A program made the translations under genes and the position numbers. The notes under the pieces were generated by a model that saw only the letters and a list, made by a program, of their open reading frames with translations, did no database searches and was not told the origin of the DNA. DNA of 64,000 nucleotides, taken from assembly GCF_018736145.1 (NCBI RefSeq), contig NZ_CP059997.1:4215501-4279500 (forward strand), written 5' to 3'. Shown piece after piece: positions 42,323 through 50,032 of this stretch. Source of the DNA: Amycolatopsis sp. CA-230715 (GTDB lineage Bacteria > Actinomycetota > Actinomycetes > Mycobacteriales > Pseudonocardiaceae). Positions within the stretch are counted from its first letter, which is position 1, and every line of letters starts with the position of its first letter.

Positions 42323-43563
42323 TGTGCCACCTCCACCGGGATGCTCGCGCGCACGCGCCACCCGCCCGTGTCGCCGGGGCCCACTTCGAGATCGCCGCCG
42401 AACACGTGCGCGCGCTCCCGCATGCCGATCAGGCCGTTGCCGCCCGGCAGCGCCCCGCGCGAGGGCACCAGCGAACTCGACGTCCTCCCCGCCCCGTCGT
42501 CGTCCACCTCGACGAGCACCCGGCCCCCTTCGCGCCGCACCCGCACCTCCGCCGTCGCGCCCCGCCCGGCGTGCTTGAGCGTGTTCGTCAGCGATTCCTG
42601 CACGATCCGGTAGATCCCGAGCGACACGCCCGTCGGCAGGTCGCCGAGGCTCGGCGGCAGGTCCACGCGCACCGGCACCCCCGCGGACCGCACGCGCTCG
42701 GCGAGCTCCGCCAGCGCGTCCACCCCCGGTTGGGGCACCCGCGGCTCACCGGCCGAGGTTTCGCTGCGCAGCACGTCCAGCAGCCTGCGCAGCTCGGCGA
42801 GCGCGCCCCTGCCGGTCTTCGAGATCGTCTGCACCGCGCGTTCCGCCAGCGCCGGGTTCGTCTCGATCGCGTAGGACGCGCCGTCGGCCTGCACCACCAT
42901 CACGCTCACCGCGTGCGCGACCACGTCGTGCAGTTCGCGCGCGATCCGGCTGCGCTCCTCGGCCACCGCGATCCTGGCCGCCTGGTCCCGTTCGGTCTCC
43001 AGCAGGTGCAGCCGCGCTTCGACCTCGTTGTGGTAGGCGCGCCTGGCGCCGACGAACTCGCCGAGCACCCAGCACAGCGCCAGGCTGAGCAGCAGCACGA
43101 CGACGGTCGGGCCGACGTCGTCGCGGTTGGTGAACGGCAGCTGCGCGGCGTTGACCACGACGAGCACGCCGAAGTAGTAGGCCGCCTGCCGCCTGCCGAC
43201 GTAGACCAGCACCGTGTACAGCGCGATCGCCGGGCCGCAGAGCGAGCCGATGCCCAGGTTGAGCACGCTGTGCGCGATCGCGACCGCGGCGATGAGGTAA
43301 GCCACCGTGAGCGGGTACTTACGCCGGAACACGATCGGCGCGACCATCGCGATGTCGACGGGCACGACCGCCCCCGCGGGGCCGAGCGGGTCCGCCTCCC
43401 TGAGCGAGAGGACGAACAAGGCGACGTCGATCAGCCCGATGACCGCGGCGACCAGGCTGTCACCCGCCATCGGGTGCGCTCGCATCCACAGACTCAGCCG
43501 CCGCACCCCAGCGACGTTAGTTCGTCCGCGCCCGGTACGCGTCGTCCTGGAGTAGCGCGGCAT
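42319..43563 (-). CDS. Sensor histidine kinase (NarL/DesK type, second pair)
   Basis: A kinase of about 414 residues. Five or six membrane helices in the first 160 residues have short loops. The HisKA_3 motif is RIARELHDVVAHAVSVM, the N-box is IVQESLTNTLKHA, and the G-boxes are VEVDDDGAG and GNGLIGMRERA. The ATG at 43563 has GGAG seven bases before it. A GTG at 43506, preceded by a -10-like TAACGT, would be a leaderless alternative and gives 395 residues. The divergent dynamin operon begins 76 bases away. Confidence 0.9.
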   Translation of the reverse strand: MPRYSRTTRTGRGRTNVAGVRRLSLWMRAHPMAGDSLVAAVIGLIDVALFVLSLREADPLGPAGAVVPVDIAMVAPIVFRRKYPLTVAYLIAAVAIAHSVLNLGIGSLCGPAIALYTVLVYVGRRQAAYYFGVLVVVNAAQLPFTNRDDVGPTVVVLLLSLALCWVLGEFVGARRAYHNEVEARLHLLETERDQAARIAVAEERSRIARELHDVVAHAVSVMVVQADGASYAIETNPALAERAVQTISKTGRGALAELRRLLDVLRSETSAGEPRVPQPGVDALAELAERVRSAGVPVRVDLPPSLGDLPTGVSLGIYRIVQESLTNTLKHAGRGATAEVRVRREGGRVLVEVDDDGAGRTSSSLVPSRGALPGGNGLIGMRERAHVFGGDLEVGPGDTGGWRVRASIPVEVAQ

Positions 43564-43638
43564 GTGCGACTCCAGGACGAGCGGCATGGCACGATTCAGG
43601 CGGGGAGAACGCACGGCGCTCGAGGGAGGCACGGACGC

Positions 43639-45237
43639 GTGACCGCGGAACAGGGACATCTCGCCGGGCCGCTGTCGATGTCGGTGGCGAACCTGTGCCG
43701 TCGCCTCCAGCCGCAGGTGTCCGCGCGCACCGCGGCCGGGTTCGGCGAGGTCATGCGCCGCCTCGGCGCCCCGCTGCAGGTCGCGGTCGCCGGCCGGATC
43801 AAGTCGGGCAAGTCCACACTGGTCAACGCGCTGATCGGGCGCAGGGTGGCGCCGACCGACGTCGGCGAGTGCACCCGGCTGGTGACCCGGTTCCAGTACG
43901 GCACGGTCGACCGGATCGAGATCGTGTTCACCGACGGCCGCAAGCAGGTGCTGCCGTTCGCCCCGGACGGCATGATCCCGGCCGAGCTCGGCGTCGACAT
44001 CGCCGAGGTGTCGCACGTCGAGGCGTACCTCACCAACGCCGTGCTGCAGGGCATGACCGTGATCGACACCCCCGGCCTCGGCTCGCTCGACGCGGCGTCG
44101 GTCTCCCGCACCGAGGAACTGCTCGGCGCCGCCAAGCACCGCAAGTCCGGCGAAGAGGACGAGGACGAAGACGAAGACGCCGACAGCGAACTGGACGACA
44201 CGTCCCGCAGCGCCGTCGCGGGCGCGGAGGCCGTGCTCTACGTCGTCACGCAGGGCGTCCGCGCCGACGACCAGCAGGCGCTCGCCGCGTTCACCGCGGC
44301 CACCGCGAGCAGGGAAGCGGGCCCGGTCAACGCGATCGCGGTGCTGAACAAGGCGGACACGATCGCGCCCGAGTCCGTCGTGGACTCCGGCGGCGACGTG
44401 TGGAAGGCCGCGACCCTGCTGGCCGAAAAGCAGGCCGCGACGCTCAAGCCGAGGGTCGCGGACGTGCTGCCGGTGATCGGGCTGATCGCCGAATCCGCCG
44501 AATCGGGCGGGTTCACCTCCGCCGACGCCGAGGCGCTGCGCCAGCTGTCCGAACTGGACGACGACATCCTCGAAACGATGCTGATCTCGGCGGACATCTT
44601 CACCAGCTGGGAGTGCGACGTGCCGTCGGGCACCCGACTCCGGCTGCTGGAACGGCTCGACCTCTACGGCATCCGGCGCGCGATCGACGCGATCAGGGCG
44701 GAACCCGAGATCACCGCGGGCTCGCTGCGCAGGCTCCTGCTCGACGCGTGCGGTCTCGCCGCGGTGCGCGCGCGGCTCAGCGTGGTGTTCGCCGCGCGCG
44801 CGGACGGCATCAAGGCGGCCGCCGCGCTCGCCTCGGTGACCGCGCTGGCGCACGCCTCCGGCGATCCCGGTGACAGGCAGCGCGTGCACGACGCGATCGA
44901 GGTGCTGCTCGCCAAGCCGGAGGCGCACCAGCTCCGCCTGCTCGAAGCGCTGACCCTGGTCGCCTCCGGCGCCGTCGACATGCCGGAGGACCTTTCCGAA
45001 GAGGTGCTCCGCGTCGGCAGCAACGCCGATATCGGGGCCCAGCTCGGCAAGCCGGGCGCGCCGAGGCAGGAGCTGGTCACGTACTCGCTCGAACGCGCGG
45101 GCTGGTGGCGCTCGTTCGCGTCGTTCGGCGCGACCCCGGCGCAGAGCCGGGTGGCGCACGTCGTGCACAGGGCGTATTTCCTCATCTGGCAGCAACTTCG
45201 CGACACGGCGGGTGGCGCCGCGGCGACAGGGGGATGA
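43639..45237 (+). CDS. Dynamin-like GTPase, first of a pair (IniC-like)
   Basis: A 532-residue protein. The GTPase motifs are complete: G1 GRIKSGKST (Lys58), a G2 Thr in VGECTRLVTRF, G3 DTPG (143-146) and G4 NKAD (237-240). Between G3 and G4 it carries an acidic insert of about 20 residues made almost wholly of Asp and Glu. The C-terminal part is helical with no clear membrane segment. Bacterial dynamin-like proteins (IniA/IniC of mycobacteria, DynA/DynB of Streptomyces) act in pairs on membranes under stress or at septa. A second GTPase follows, with a GrpE-like gene between. The GTG at 43639 has GAGGGAGG upstream. Confidence 0.85.
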   Translation: MTAEQGHLAGPLSMSVANLCRRLQPQVSARTAAGFGEVMRRLGAPLQVAVAGRIKSGKSTLVNALIGRRVAPTDVGECTRLVTRFQYGTVDRIEIVFTDGRKQVLPFAPDGMIPAELGVDIAEVSHVEAYLTNAVLQGMTVIDTPGLGSLDAASVSRTEELLGAAKHRKSGEEDEDEDEDADSELDDTSRSAVAGAEAVLYVVTQGVRADDQQALAAFTAATASREAGPVNAIAVLNKADTIAPESVVDSGGDVWKAATLLAEKQAATLKPRVADVLPVIGLIAESAESGGFTSADAEALRQLSELDDDILETMLISADIFTSWECDVPSGTRLRLLERLDLYGIRRAIDAIRAEPEITAGSLRRLLLDACGLAAVRARLSVVFAARADGIKAAAALASVTALAHASGDPGDRQRVHDAIEVLLAKPEAHQLRLLEALTLVASGAVDMPEDLSEEVLRVGSNADIGAQLGKPGAPRQELVTYSLERAGWWRSFASFGATPAQSRVAHVVHRAYFLIWQQLRDTAGGAAATGG

Positions 45238-45238
45238 C

Positions 45239-45736
45239 GTGGCTTCGTGGTTCCGGCCTGGCGACGGCGAGCGCCGCGCCGCCGAGGCGGTGGTGACGGC
45301 CCCCGTCACCGATGCCGTCGAGGACGAGGTGCCGACCGGTCAGATCCCGGTGCCCGCCGATCCGGCGACGGAGGGAACCGATGGCACCGAGGCCGCGTCG
45401 GAGCCCGATGTGGAAGCCGTACCCGTGGCCCCTGCCGAACTCGAGCAGGCGCTCGCCGATCGCCAGTCGCTGATCCAGCTGTGCCTGTACGCGCTCGACC
45501 GTGCCCGCAGTGGCGGTGTCGTCGAGCGCATCGAGCACGGGCTCGCCGGCGTGGGGGTGACCGCGGTGAGACCGGACGGTGAGCGGTTCGATCCCGCGCG
45601 TCACGAAGCGGGCGGCGCGGTCGTCACCGACGACGCCGCGCTCGACGGGCTGGTCGCGGAGACCGAGGTCGTCGGGTTCACCGATCGGGAGCACCTTCTG
45701 CGCGCGCCCATCGTGACCGTCTACACGAAACGCTAG
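45239..45736 (+). CDS. GrpE-like protein between two dynamin-like GTPases
   Basis: A 165-residue protein with an acidic, Pro/Thr-rich N-terminus (residues 1-65). A short helix follows, then a domain ending GVTAVRPDGERFDPARHEA and REHLLRAPIVTVY. That is the beta-wing signature of GrpE nucleotide-exchange factors (GE.FDP..HEA, then a closing R.A.V.V strand). The long coiled coil of normal GrpE is largely missing. No Hsp70 gene lies in the window. It starts one base after the first GTPase stop and ends nine bases before the second, so the three are one operon. It could serve an Hsp70 encoded elsewhere or have been recruited to the GTPases. Confidence 0.7.
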   Translation: MASWFRPGDGERRAAEAVVTAPVTDAVEDEVPTGQIPVPADPATEGTDGTEAASEPDVEAVPVAPAELEQALADRQSLIQLCLYALDRARSGGVVERIEHGLAGVGVTAVRPDGERFDPARHEAGGAVVTDDAALDGLVAETEVVGFTDREHLLRAPIVTVYTKR

Positions 45737-45745
45737 TCTCGCCGG

Positions 45746-47584
45746 GTGAGCGCACCGTCGATCGGCCTCAGCCTGCCCGCACAGGTCAAGCAGGCACGTG
45801 AGGCTCTGCTGTCCACGCTCCGCGAGGTCGATCCGCAGGCCGCGAAATGGGTGTCGGCCCAGCGCGACGCCAGGGGCCGCAAACCGTCGGTCGTGGTGGT
45901 CGGCGAGACCAACCGGGGCAAGAGTTCGCTGGTGAACGCGATGCTCGCGACGCCGGGGCTGTCCCCCGTCGATGCCGATGTCGCCACCGCGACCTACCTC
46001 GCGTTCGACCACGCCGAGCAGTGGCAGGCGCAGGCCTGCTACCCGGGCCAGCTCGCACCGGTGCCGATCCCGCTCGACGAGCTGGTGCGCTGGGTGTCGG
46101 CCTCGCACGAGCTGCCCGAAGGCCAGATCCCGCCGCGCTACGTCGAAGTGACCGGCCCGGTCCCCCTGCTCGAACGGGTGTCCATTGTGGACACGCCGGG
46201 GGTCGGCGGGCTGGATTCGATGCACGGCGAGCTCGCGATGGAGGCGGCCGCGAACGCCACCGCGCTGCTGTTCGTCGTCGACGCGTCGTCGCCGTTCACC
46301 TCCAGCGAGCTGCAGTTCCTGCGCAACATGGGCGAACGCGTCGAGACGGTGCTGTTCGCGCTCACCAAGACCGACCAGTTCCGCGGCTGGCGCCAGGTGC
46401 TCGAAGCCGATCAGGAACTGCTCGCCGAGCACGCGCCCCGGTTCGCGGGCGCGGTCTTCCACCCGGTGTCGGCCCGCATGTTCGAAATGGCGTCGAAGGC
46501 GCCGAACGAGCAGGCCGCGGGAATGCTGCGAGAACGCTCCGGGGTGATCGGACTCCAAGCCGCGGTGCAGGAACTGGTGGTGGGCCGGTCGGTGATGCTC
46601 GGCGAGGCGAACACGCTGCGCGCGCTGTCCAGCGCGTTCGGCGAGCAGACGGCGAAGTTTCAAGCGGAGCGGCGTGCGCTTTCGGCGGGCGAGGCGGAGG
46701 CCGAATCGCTGCGCGAGCGCCGTGATCAGCTCGCCGCGGAGCGCCGGTCGTCGACCAGGGGCTGGCAGTTGAAGCTGCGCGGCGAGGTCCAGCGCACCCG
46801 GGTCGAGATCGGGCACGAGGCGTCGCGGCAGATGCGGGACGCGCAGGCGCACTTCCGCCAGCAGATCGACGCCGCGAAGCGCGAACAGCTCGCGGAGTTG
46901 CCGCAGCAGGTCGACATCGCGTTGCAGACCGTGTCGCAGCGGGTGTCCGCCCAGCTCGCGGAACGGCTGAACCGGGTCACCAACGTCGCATTGGCCGAGC
47001 TGTTCTCGGCCGAGGAGCTGGACGTGATCCGCGCGCAGTTCGCGCGGGGCGACGGCCCGCCGGTGGTGCTGCGCCCGCCGGACAAGCGGCCGCCGACGGC
47101 GGAGGACAAGCTGCTGGTGTTCATGGGCATCTCCGGTGGCGTCGGCGCGGGCAAGATCGCCGCGCTGCCGCTCGCCGGGGTCGCGATCCTGAACCCGGTG
47201 GTGCTGCCCGCGACCATCGTGATCGGGCTCGGCGCGGGCTGGTGGATGGCGCGCACCCGCAAGCACGCCGCCGACAAGCAGCACATGAAGCAGTGGCTCG
47301 TCGAGTCCATCGCGGACGCCAGGTCCACTTTGGACCAGCTCGTCGCCGAGCAGCTGATCGAGGCGGAGCAACAGCTCTCGCTGGCGCTCGACGACGCGCT
47401 CGCCCGCCGCATCGAAGCGATCGAGGGCGAGCTCAAGGAAGTCGACAAGACGATCAAGATGGACGCGCAGGAGCGCGCGAAGAAGCTGACCGTGGTGGTC
47501 AAGCGGTTGAAGGACGTTTCCGAGGCCAGGGACCGGGCCGAAGCGTTCCTCGCGAAGATCCGCACGGTGCGCGATCAGGGGTGA
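45746..47584 (+). CDS. Dynamin-like GTPase, second of a pair (IniA-like), with membrane segment
   Basis: A 612-residue protein: G1 GETNRGKSS (Lys59), G3 DTPG (149-152), and a G4 variant TKTD near residue 208. Long charged helices (about 290-420) rich in Arg, Gln and Glu are followed by two hydrophobic stretches at about 470-505 (LPLAGVAILNPVVLPATIVIG) that could form the membrane paddle. A C-terminal helical arm completes the stalk. The helical and hydrophobic layout matches IniA/BDLP-type bacterial dynamins. Heterotypic pairing with the first GTPase is likely. Confidence 0.85.
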   Translation: MSAPSIGLSLPAQVKQAREALLSTLREVDPQAAKWVSAQRDARGRKPSVVVVGETNRGKSSLVNAMLATPGLSPVDADVATATYLAFDHAEQWQAQACYPGQLAPVPIPLDELVRWVSASHELPEGQIPPRYVEVTGPVPLLERVSIVDTPGVGGLDSMHGELAMEAAANATALLFVVDASSPFTSSELQFLRNMGERVETVLFALTKTDQFRGWRQVLEADQELLAEHAPRFAGAVFHPVSARMFEMASKAPNEQAAGMLRERSGVIGLQAAVQELVVGRSVMLGEANTLRALSSAFGEQTAKFQAERRALSAGEAEAESLRERRDQLAAERRSSTRGWQLKLRGEVQRTRVEIGHEASRQMRDAQAHFRQQIDAAKREQLAELPQQVDIALQTVSQRVSAQLAERLNRVTNVALAELFSAEELDVIRAQFARGDGPPVVLRPPDKRPPTAEDKLLVFMGISGGVGAGKIAALPLAGVAILNPVVLPATIVIGLGAGWWMARTRKHAADKQHMKQWLVESIADARSTLDQLVAEQLIEAEQQLSLALDDALARRIEAIEGELKEVDKTIKMDAQERAKKLTVVVKRLKDVSEARDRAEAFLAKIRTVRDQG

Positions 47585-47587
47585 CAC

Positions 47588-48067
47588 ATGAGCTATCCAC
47601 CACCGCAGCAGCAGCCCTACGGGTACGGGCCGCGGTATCCGCAGCCGAGGAAGTCGAAGACGGGGTTGATCGTCGGGCTGGCGATCGGCGGCGTGGTGCT
47701 CGTCGGTGGCGGTGTCACCGCGGCGGTCCTGCTCACCGCGGGGTCCGAACCGCCGGATCCGCTCCCGGTGGCGCAGCAGTTCTCCGACGGGGTGACGAAG
47801 CGCGACCCGAACCTGGTCGCCTCCGTGCTGTGCGATCCGCCGTCGCAGAGCGAGGTCGGCCAGTGGGTCCGGTCGTGGAACGAAGACGGCATCGTGGCGG
47901 GCGCCGTGGAGCTGCATTCGAAGCGGGACGAGTCGGCGGGTGTGCTGGTGAACGTCAGCCAGCGCGCGGGCACGGCGCGGGATCGCAAGTACATGTTGAC
48001 GCTGGTCTGGAAGGAAGACCGGTGGTGCCACGACGGCATGCTGAGCGCCACCGGTCTGCCGACCTGA
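47588..48067 (+). CDS. Small membrane protein with Pro/Tyr-rich tail, copy 1
   Basis: A 159-residue protein: a cytosolic Pro/Gln/Tyr/Gly-rich N-terminus (1-23), one transmembrane helix (about 25-48) and an outer domain that ends KEDRWCHDGMLSATGLP. Two cysteines (SVLCDPP and RWCHD) could form a disulphide. The fold resembles the small cystatin/NTF2-like outer domains common in actinobacterial membrane proteins. It starts three bases after the second dynamin-like gene, suggesting one operon. The next gene is a diverged duplicate. Confidence 0.75.
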   Translation: MSYPPPQQQPYGYGPRYPQPRKSKTGLIVGLAIGGVVLVGGGVTAAVLLTAGSEPPDPLPVAQQFSDGVTKRDPNLVASVLCDPPSQSEVGQWVRSWNEDGIVAGAVELHSKRDESAGVLVNVSQRAGTARDRKYMLTLVWKEDRWCHDGMLSATGLPT

Positions 48068-48089
48068 CCGGCCGGACTGGGGAGCGCGC

Positions 48090-48605
48090 GTGAACTATCC
48101 GCAGCAGGGCCCGTACGGGCACGGCTATCCGCAGCAGCAGCCGTACGGCTACGGGCCTCCGGGTTATGGGCCGAGGAAGTCGAAGACGGGGTTGATCGTC
48201 GGGCTGGCGATCGGCGGCGTGGTGCTCGTCGGTGGCGGTGTCACCGCGGCGATCCTGCTCACCGCCGAGTCGGATCCGACCGATCCGGTCCCGGTCGGGC
48301 AGGCCTATGCCGACGCCTTCAACAAGCGCGACGTGGACACCATGGCGTCGTTGCAGTGCAAACCGGACCCGACCGAGGACCGGCAGAAGTGGTTCAACCA
48401 GATGAACCAGGACAACGTGCGCATCGGCGAGGTCAAGAAGTTCAACGGTTCCGGCGATTTCGCGAGCATCGAAATGCAGGTCACGCAGCAGACCTCCGGC
48501 GGCGAGTACGCCGGCGGCCCGCCGTACCAGAAGATCCTCACGCTGAAGTGGAAGGAGGATCGCTGGTGCCACGACGAGTCGATGAACATGTACGGCCTGC
48601 CCTGA
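48090..48605 (+). CDS. Small membrane protein with Pro/Tyr-rich tail, copy 2
   Basis: A 171-residue paralogue of the preceding gene. The cytosolic tail is longer and richer in Tyr-Gly-Pro (QQPYGYGPPGYGP). The helix and its flanks are encoded by 82 bases identical to copy 1 (48170-48251 against 47644-47725). The outer domains are clearly diverged but keep both Cys and the ending KWKEDRWCHDESMNMYGLP. Such a mosaic suggests recent duplication with gene conversion around the helix. The start is the GTG at 48090, 22 bases after copy 1. Confidence 0.75.
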   Translation: MNYPQQGPYGHGYPQQQPYGYGPPGYGPRKSKTGLIVGLAIGGVVLVGGGVTAAILLTAESDPTDPVPVGQAYADAFNKRDVDTMASLQCKPDPTEDRQKWFNQMNQDNVRIGEVKKFNGSGDFASIEMQVTQQTSGGEYAGGPPYQKILTLKWKEDRWCHDESMNMYGLP

Positions 48606-48697
48606 GCGCGCACCCGGTTGTGCCTCGGAACCGAACCGGCCTACGGTGAGTCTGAGCTGTTGAGAACAGACAGTCGGTGAGAAAAGAGGGGATCCCC

Positions 48698-49396
48698 GTG
48701 TGGGTCGACGACACTGGCGGCGGCGCGGACACCACTGACGGCCAGCCGGAAGGCGAGATGGCCATCTCGGTCGACGGGCACGAGTACGCCGGCGAGGTGA
48801 ACTACGACGCCAACCACGACGGCGTCGACGACACCGTCCGCATCGAGAACGCCGACGGCACGATGACCGGCTACGTCGACACCGACCACGACGGTCACGC
48901 CGACATGTACCTGCACACCGACGCCCAGGGCAACATCGTCGACCGCGCGACGTTCGACGCGGCCTCCGGTTCGTGGGTCGACGCCGGCGGCGGGCACGAC
49001 ACGGGCGGCGGCAACTCGGATGCCGGATCGCACGGGCAGATGACGGCCGACATGCCCAACGGCGAGATCGCGGTCGGCCCGGCCACGCAGGACACCGACC
49101 ACGACGGCACCAACGACACCGCGATCCTCACCGACGAGCAAGGCAACACCCGCATGTTCACCGACACCGACGGTGACGGCAAGGCCGATATCCAGGTGGT
49201 CGTCGACCAGCAGGGGCACTCCACCACCTACCACCACACCGGCCCCGGCCAGTGGACCGAGGACTCGGGCTCCGGTAACGGCGTCGCCCAGTCCGTCCCG
49301 GCCGACAGCGACCAGGCGTGGGGCGGCGGCCAGGAACCCGTCGAAGGGGTCGCGCGGATCGACTCGGTGACCGGCCAGTGGATCAGCCAGAACTGA
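48698..49396 (+). CDS. Acidic protein with four Asp-rich calcium-binding-like repeats
   Basis: A 232-residue soluble, strongly acidic protein. Four 11-residue units of the pattern D-x-(N/D)-x-DG-x-x-D-x occur: DANHDGVDDTV, DTDHDGHADMY, DTDHDGTNDTA and DTDGDGKADIQ. They resemble the calcium loops of EF-hands, dockerins and thrombospondin type-3 repeats. They form two tandem blocks joined by a Gly/Asp/His-rich linker. No signal peptide is seen, so export, if any, is by another route. The GTG at 48698 follows GAGGGGA. It lies downstream of the dynamin cluster, but with a 92-base gap it may have its own promoter. Confidence 0.75.
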   Translation: MWVDDTGGGADTTDGQPEGEMAISVDGHEYAGEVNYDANHDGVDDTVRIENADGTMTGYVDTDHDGHADMYLHTDAQGNIVDRATFDAASGSWVDAGGGHDTGGGNSDAGSHGQMTADMPNGEIAVGPATQDTDHDGTNDTAILTDEQGNTRMFTDTDGDGKADIQVVVDQQGHSTTYHHTGPGQWTEDSGSGNGVAQSVPADSDQAWGGGQEPVEGVARIDSVTGQWISQN

Positions 49397-49412
49397 CCTG
49401 ACATTCCGGACG

Positions 49413-49446
49413 AACCCGGTGCGGCCCACGCCGCGCCGGGTTTTTT
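49413..49446 (+). terminator. Terminator after the dynamin-region genes
   Basis: AACCCGG-T-GCGGC pairs with GCCGC-G-CCGGGTT, followed by a run of six T. It is a strong intrinsic terminator 17 bases past the stop at 49396. Confidence 0.9.
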
Positions 49447-49478
49447 CGCGCCACCCGACAGCCCCCCCGAGCGAAACC

Positions 49479-49577
49479 CACCTTGGTCATCCCCCACCCG
49501 ATCCCGGGGGGCGTCCCCAGCCCAGTTTACCGGGGGTCGGGGGTGGATGGGGCCGGGAAGGCGAGTTGTCCACAGGG
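49479..49577 (+). repeat. Left arm of a 99-bp inverted repeat flanking pckG
   Basis: This segment, from CACCTTGGTCATCCCCCACC to TTGTCCACAGGG, recurs in reverse at 51930-52028 with 96 of 99 bases identical by direct comparison. It is followed by an inverted DnaA-box-like copy, TGTGGACAA (49588-49596), so the end can form a hairpin. The gap 49397-50032 holds, in order, a terminator, this arm, unassigned sequence, and the pckG leader. Confidence 0.9.
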
Positions 49578-49922
49578 TGCCGGTAGGTGTGGACAACGGG
49601 TTTCGGCACGCGTGCCCGTACCTGAACAACTGGTGTCGCGGGCACGCTCCGCAGCGGGGCGCCGAGGTGGCCGCAAAGCTCGCAGGTGTTGCGAATCGGT
49701 ACCAGCCGGACAGCGGGCACAGCCCCGTTCAGGGCGCTGACCTCGGGCTTGATCCGCCTTCTGGGTGACCTGCGCCATGGCCGGAAACAGGAAAGTCTTT
49801 CTCTCTGGCCCGATTCAGCCGGATCTGAATCGATTCCCTTATCGTTCTTGTGAGAGAACCGACAGGCCAGCTCTCGGTTACCTGCCAGTCACCCGGCTAC
49901 CCTCATGGAATCCCCAAACCCA

Positions 49923-50008
49923 GCACACCGGTTTTCCACCGGTGTGCGAAGCCATTCGGTCGCCGGCAATGGAGCCCGCACCTGAACAGTGTTGTTCGGT
50001 GTGGGCTC
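49923..50008 (+). promoter_or_regulatory. Two stem-loops in the pckG leader
   Basis: The first is a perfect 10-bp stem, GCACACCGGT/ACCGGTGTGC with loop TTTCC (49923-49947). The second pairs GAGCCCGCACC with GGTGTGGGCTC (49972-50008) around an inner GAACA/TGTTC stem and is followed by TTGTCG. It ends 24 bases before the start codon, just upstream of the ribosome site. An attenuator or protein-binding leader for gluconeogenic control is plausible; no known riboswitch class was recognised. Confidence 0.45.
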
Positions 50009-50032
50009 TTGTCGTCGAAGTCAGGAGAAGAG

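Noticed and set aside
45239..45736. A normal GrpE of the DnaK chaperone system
   Set aside because: No dnaK or dnaJ nearby and most of the coiled coil is missing; reported as GrpE-like only.
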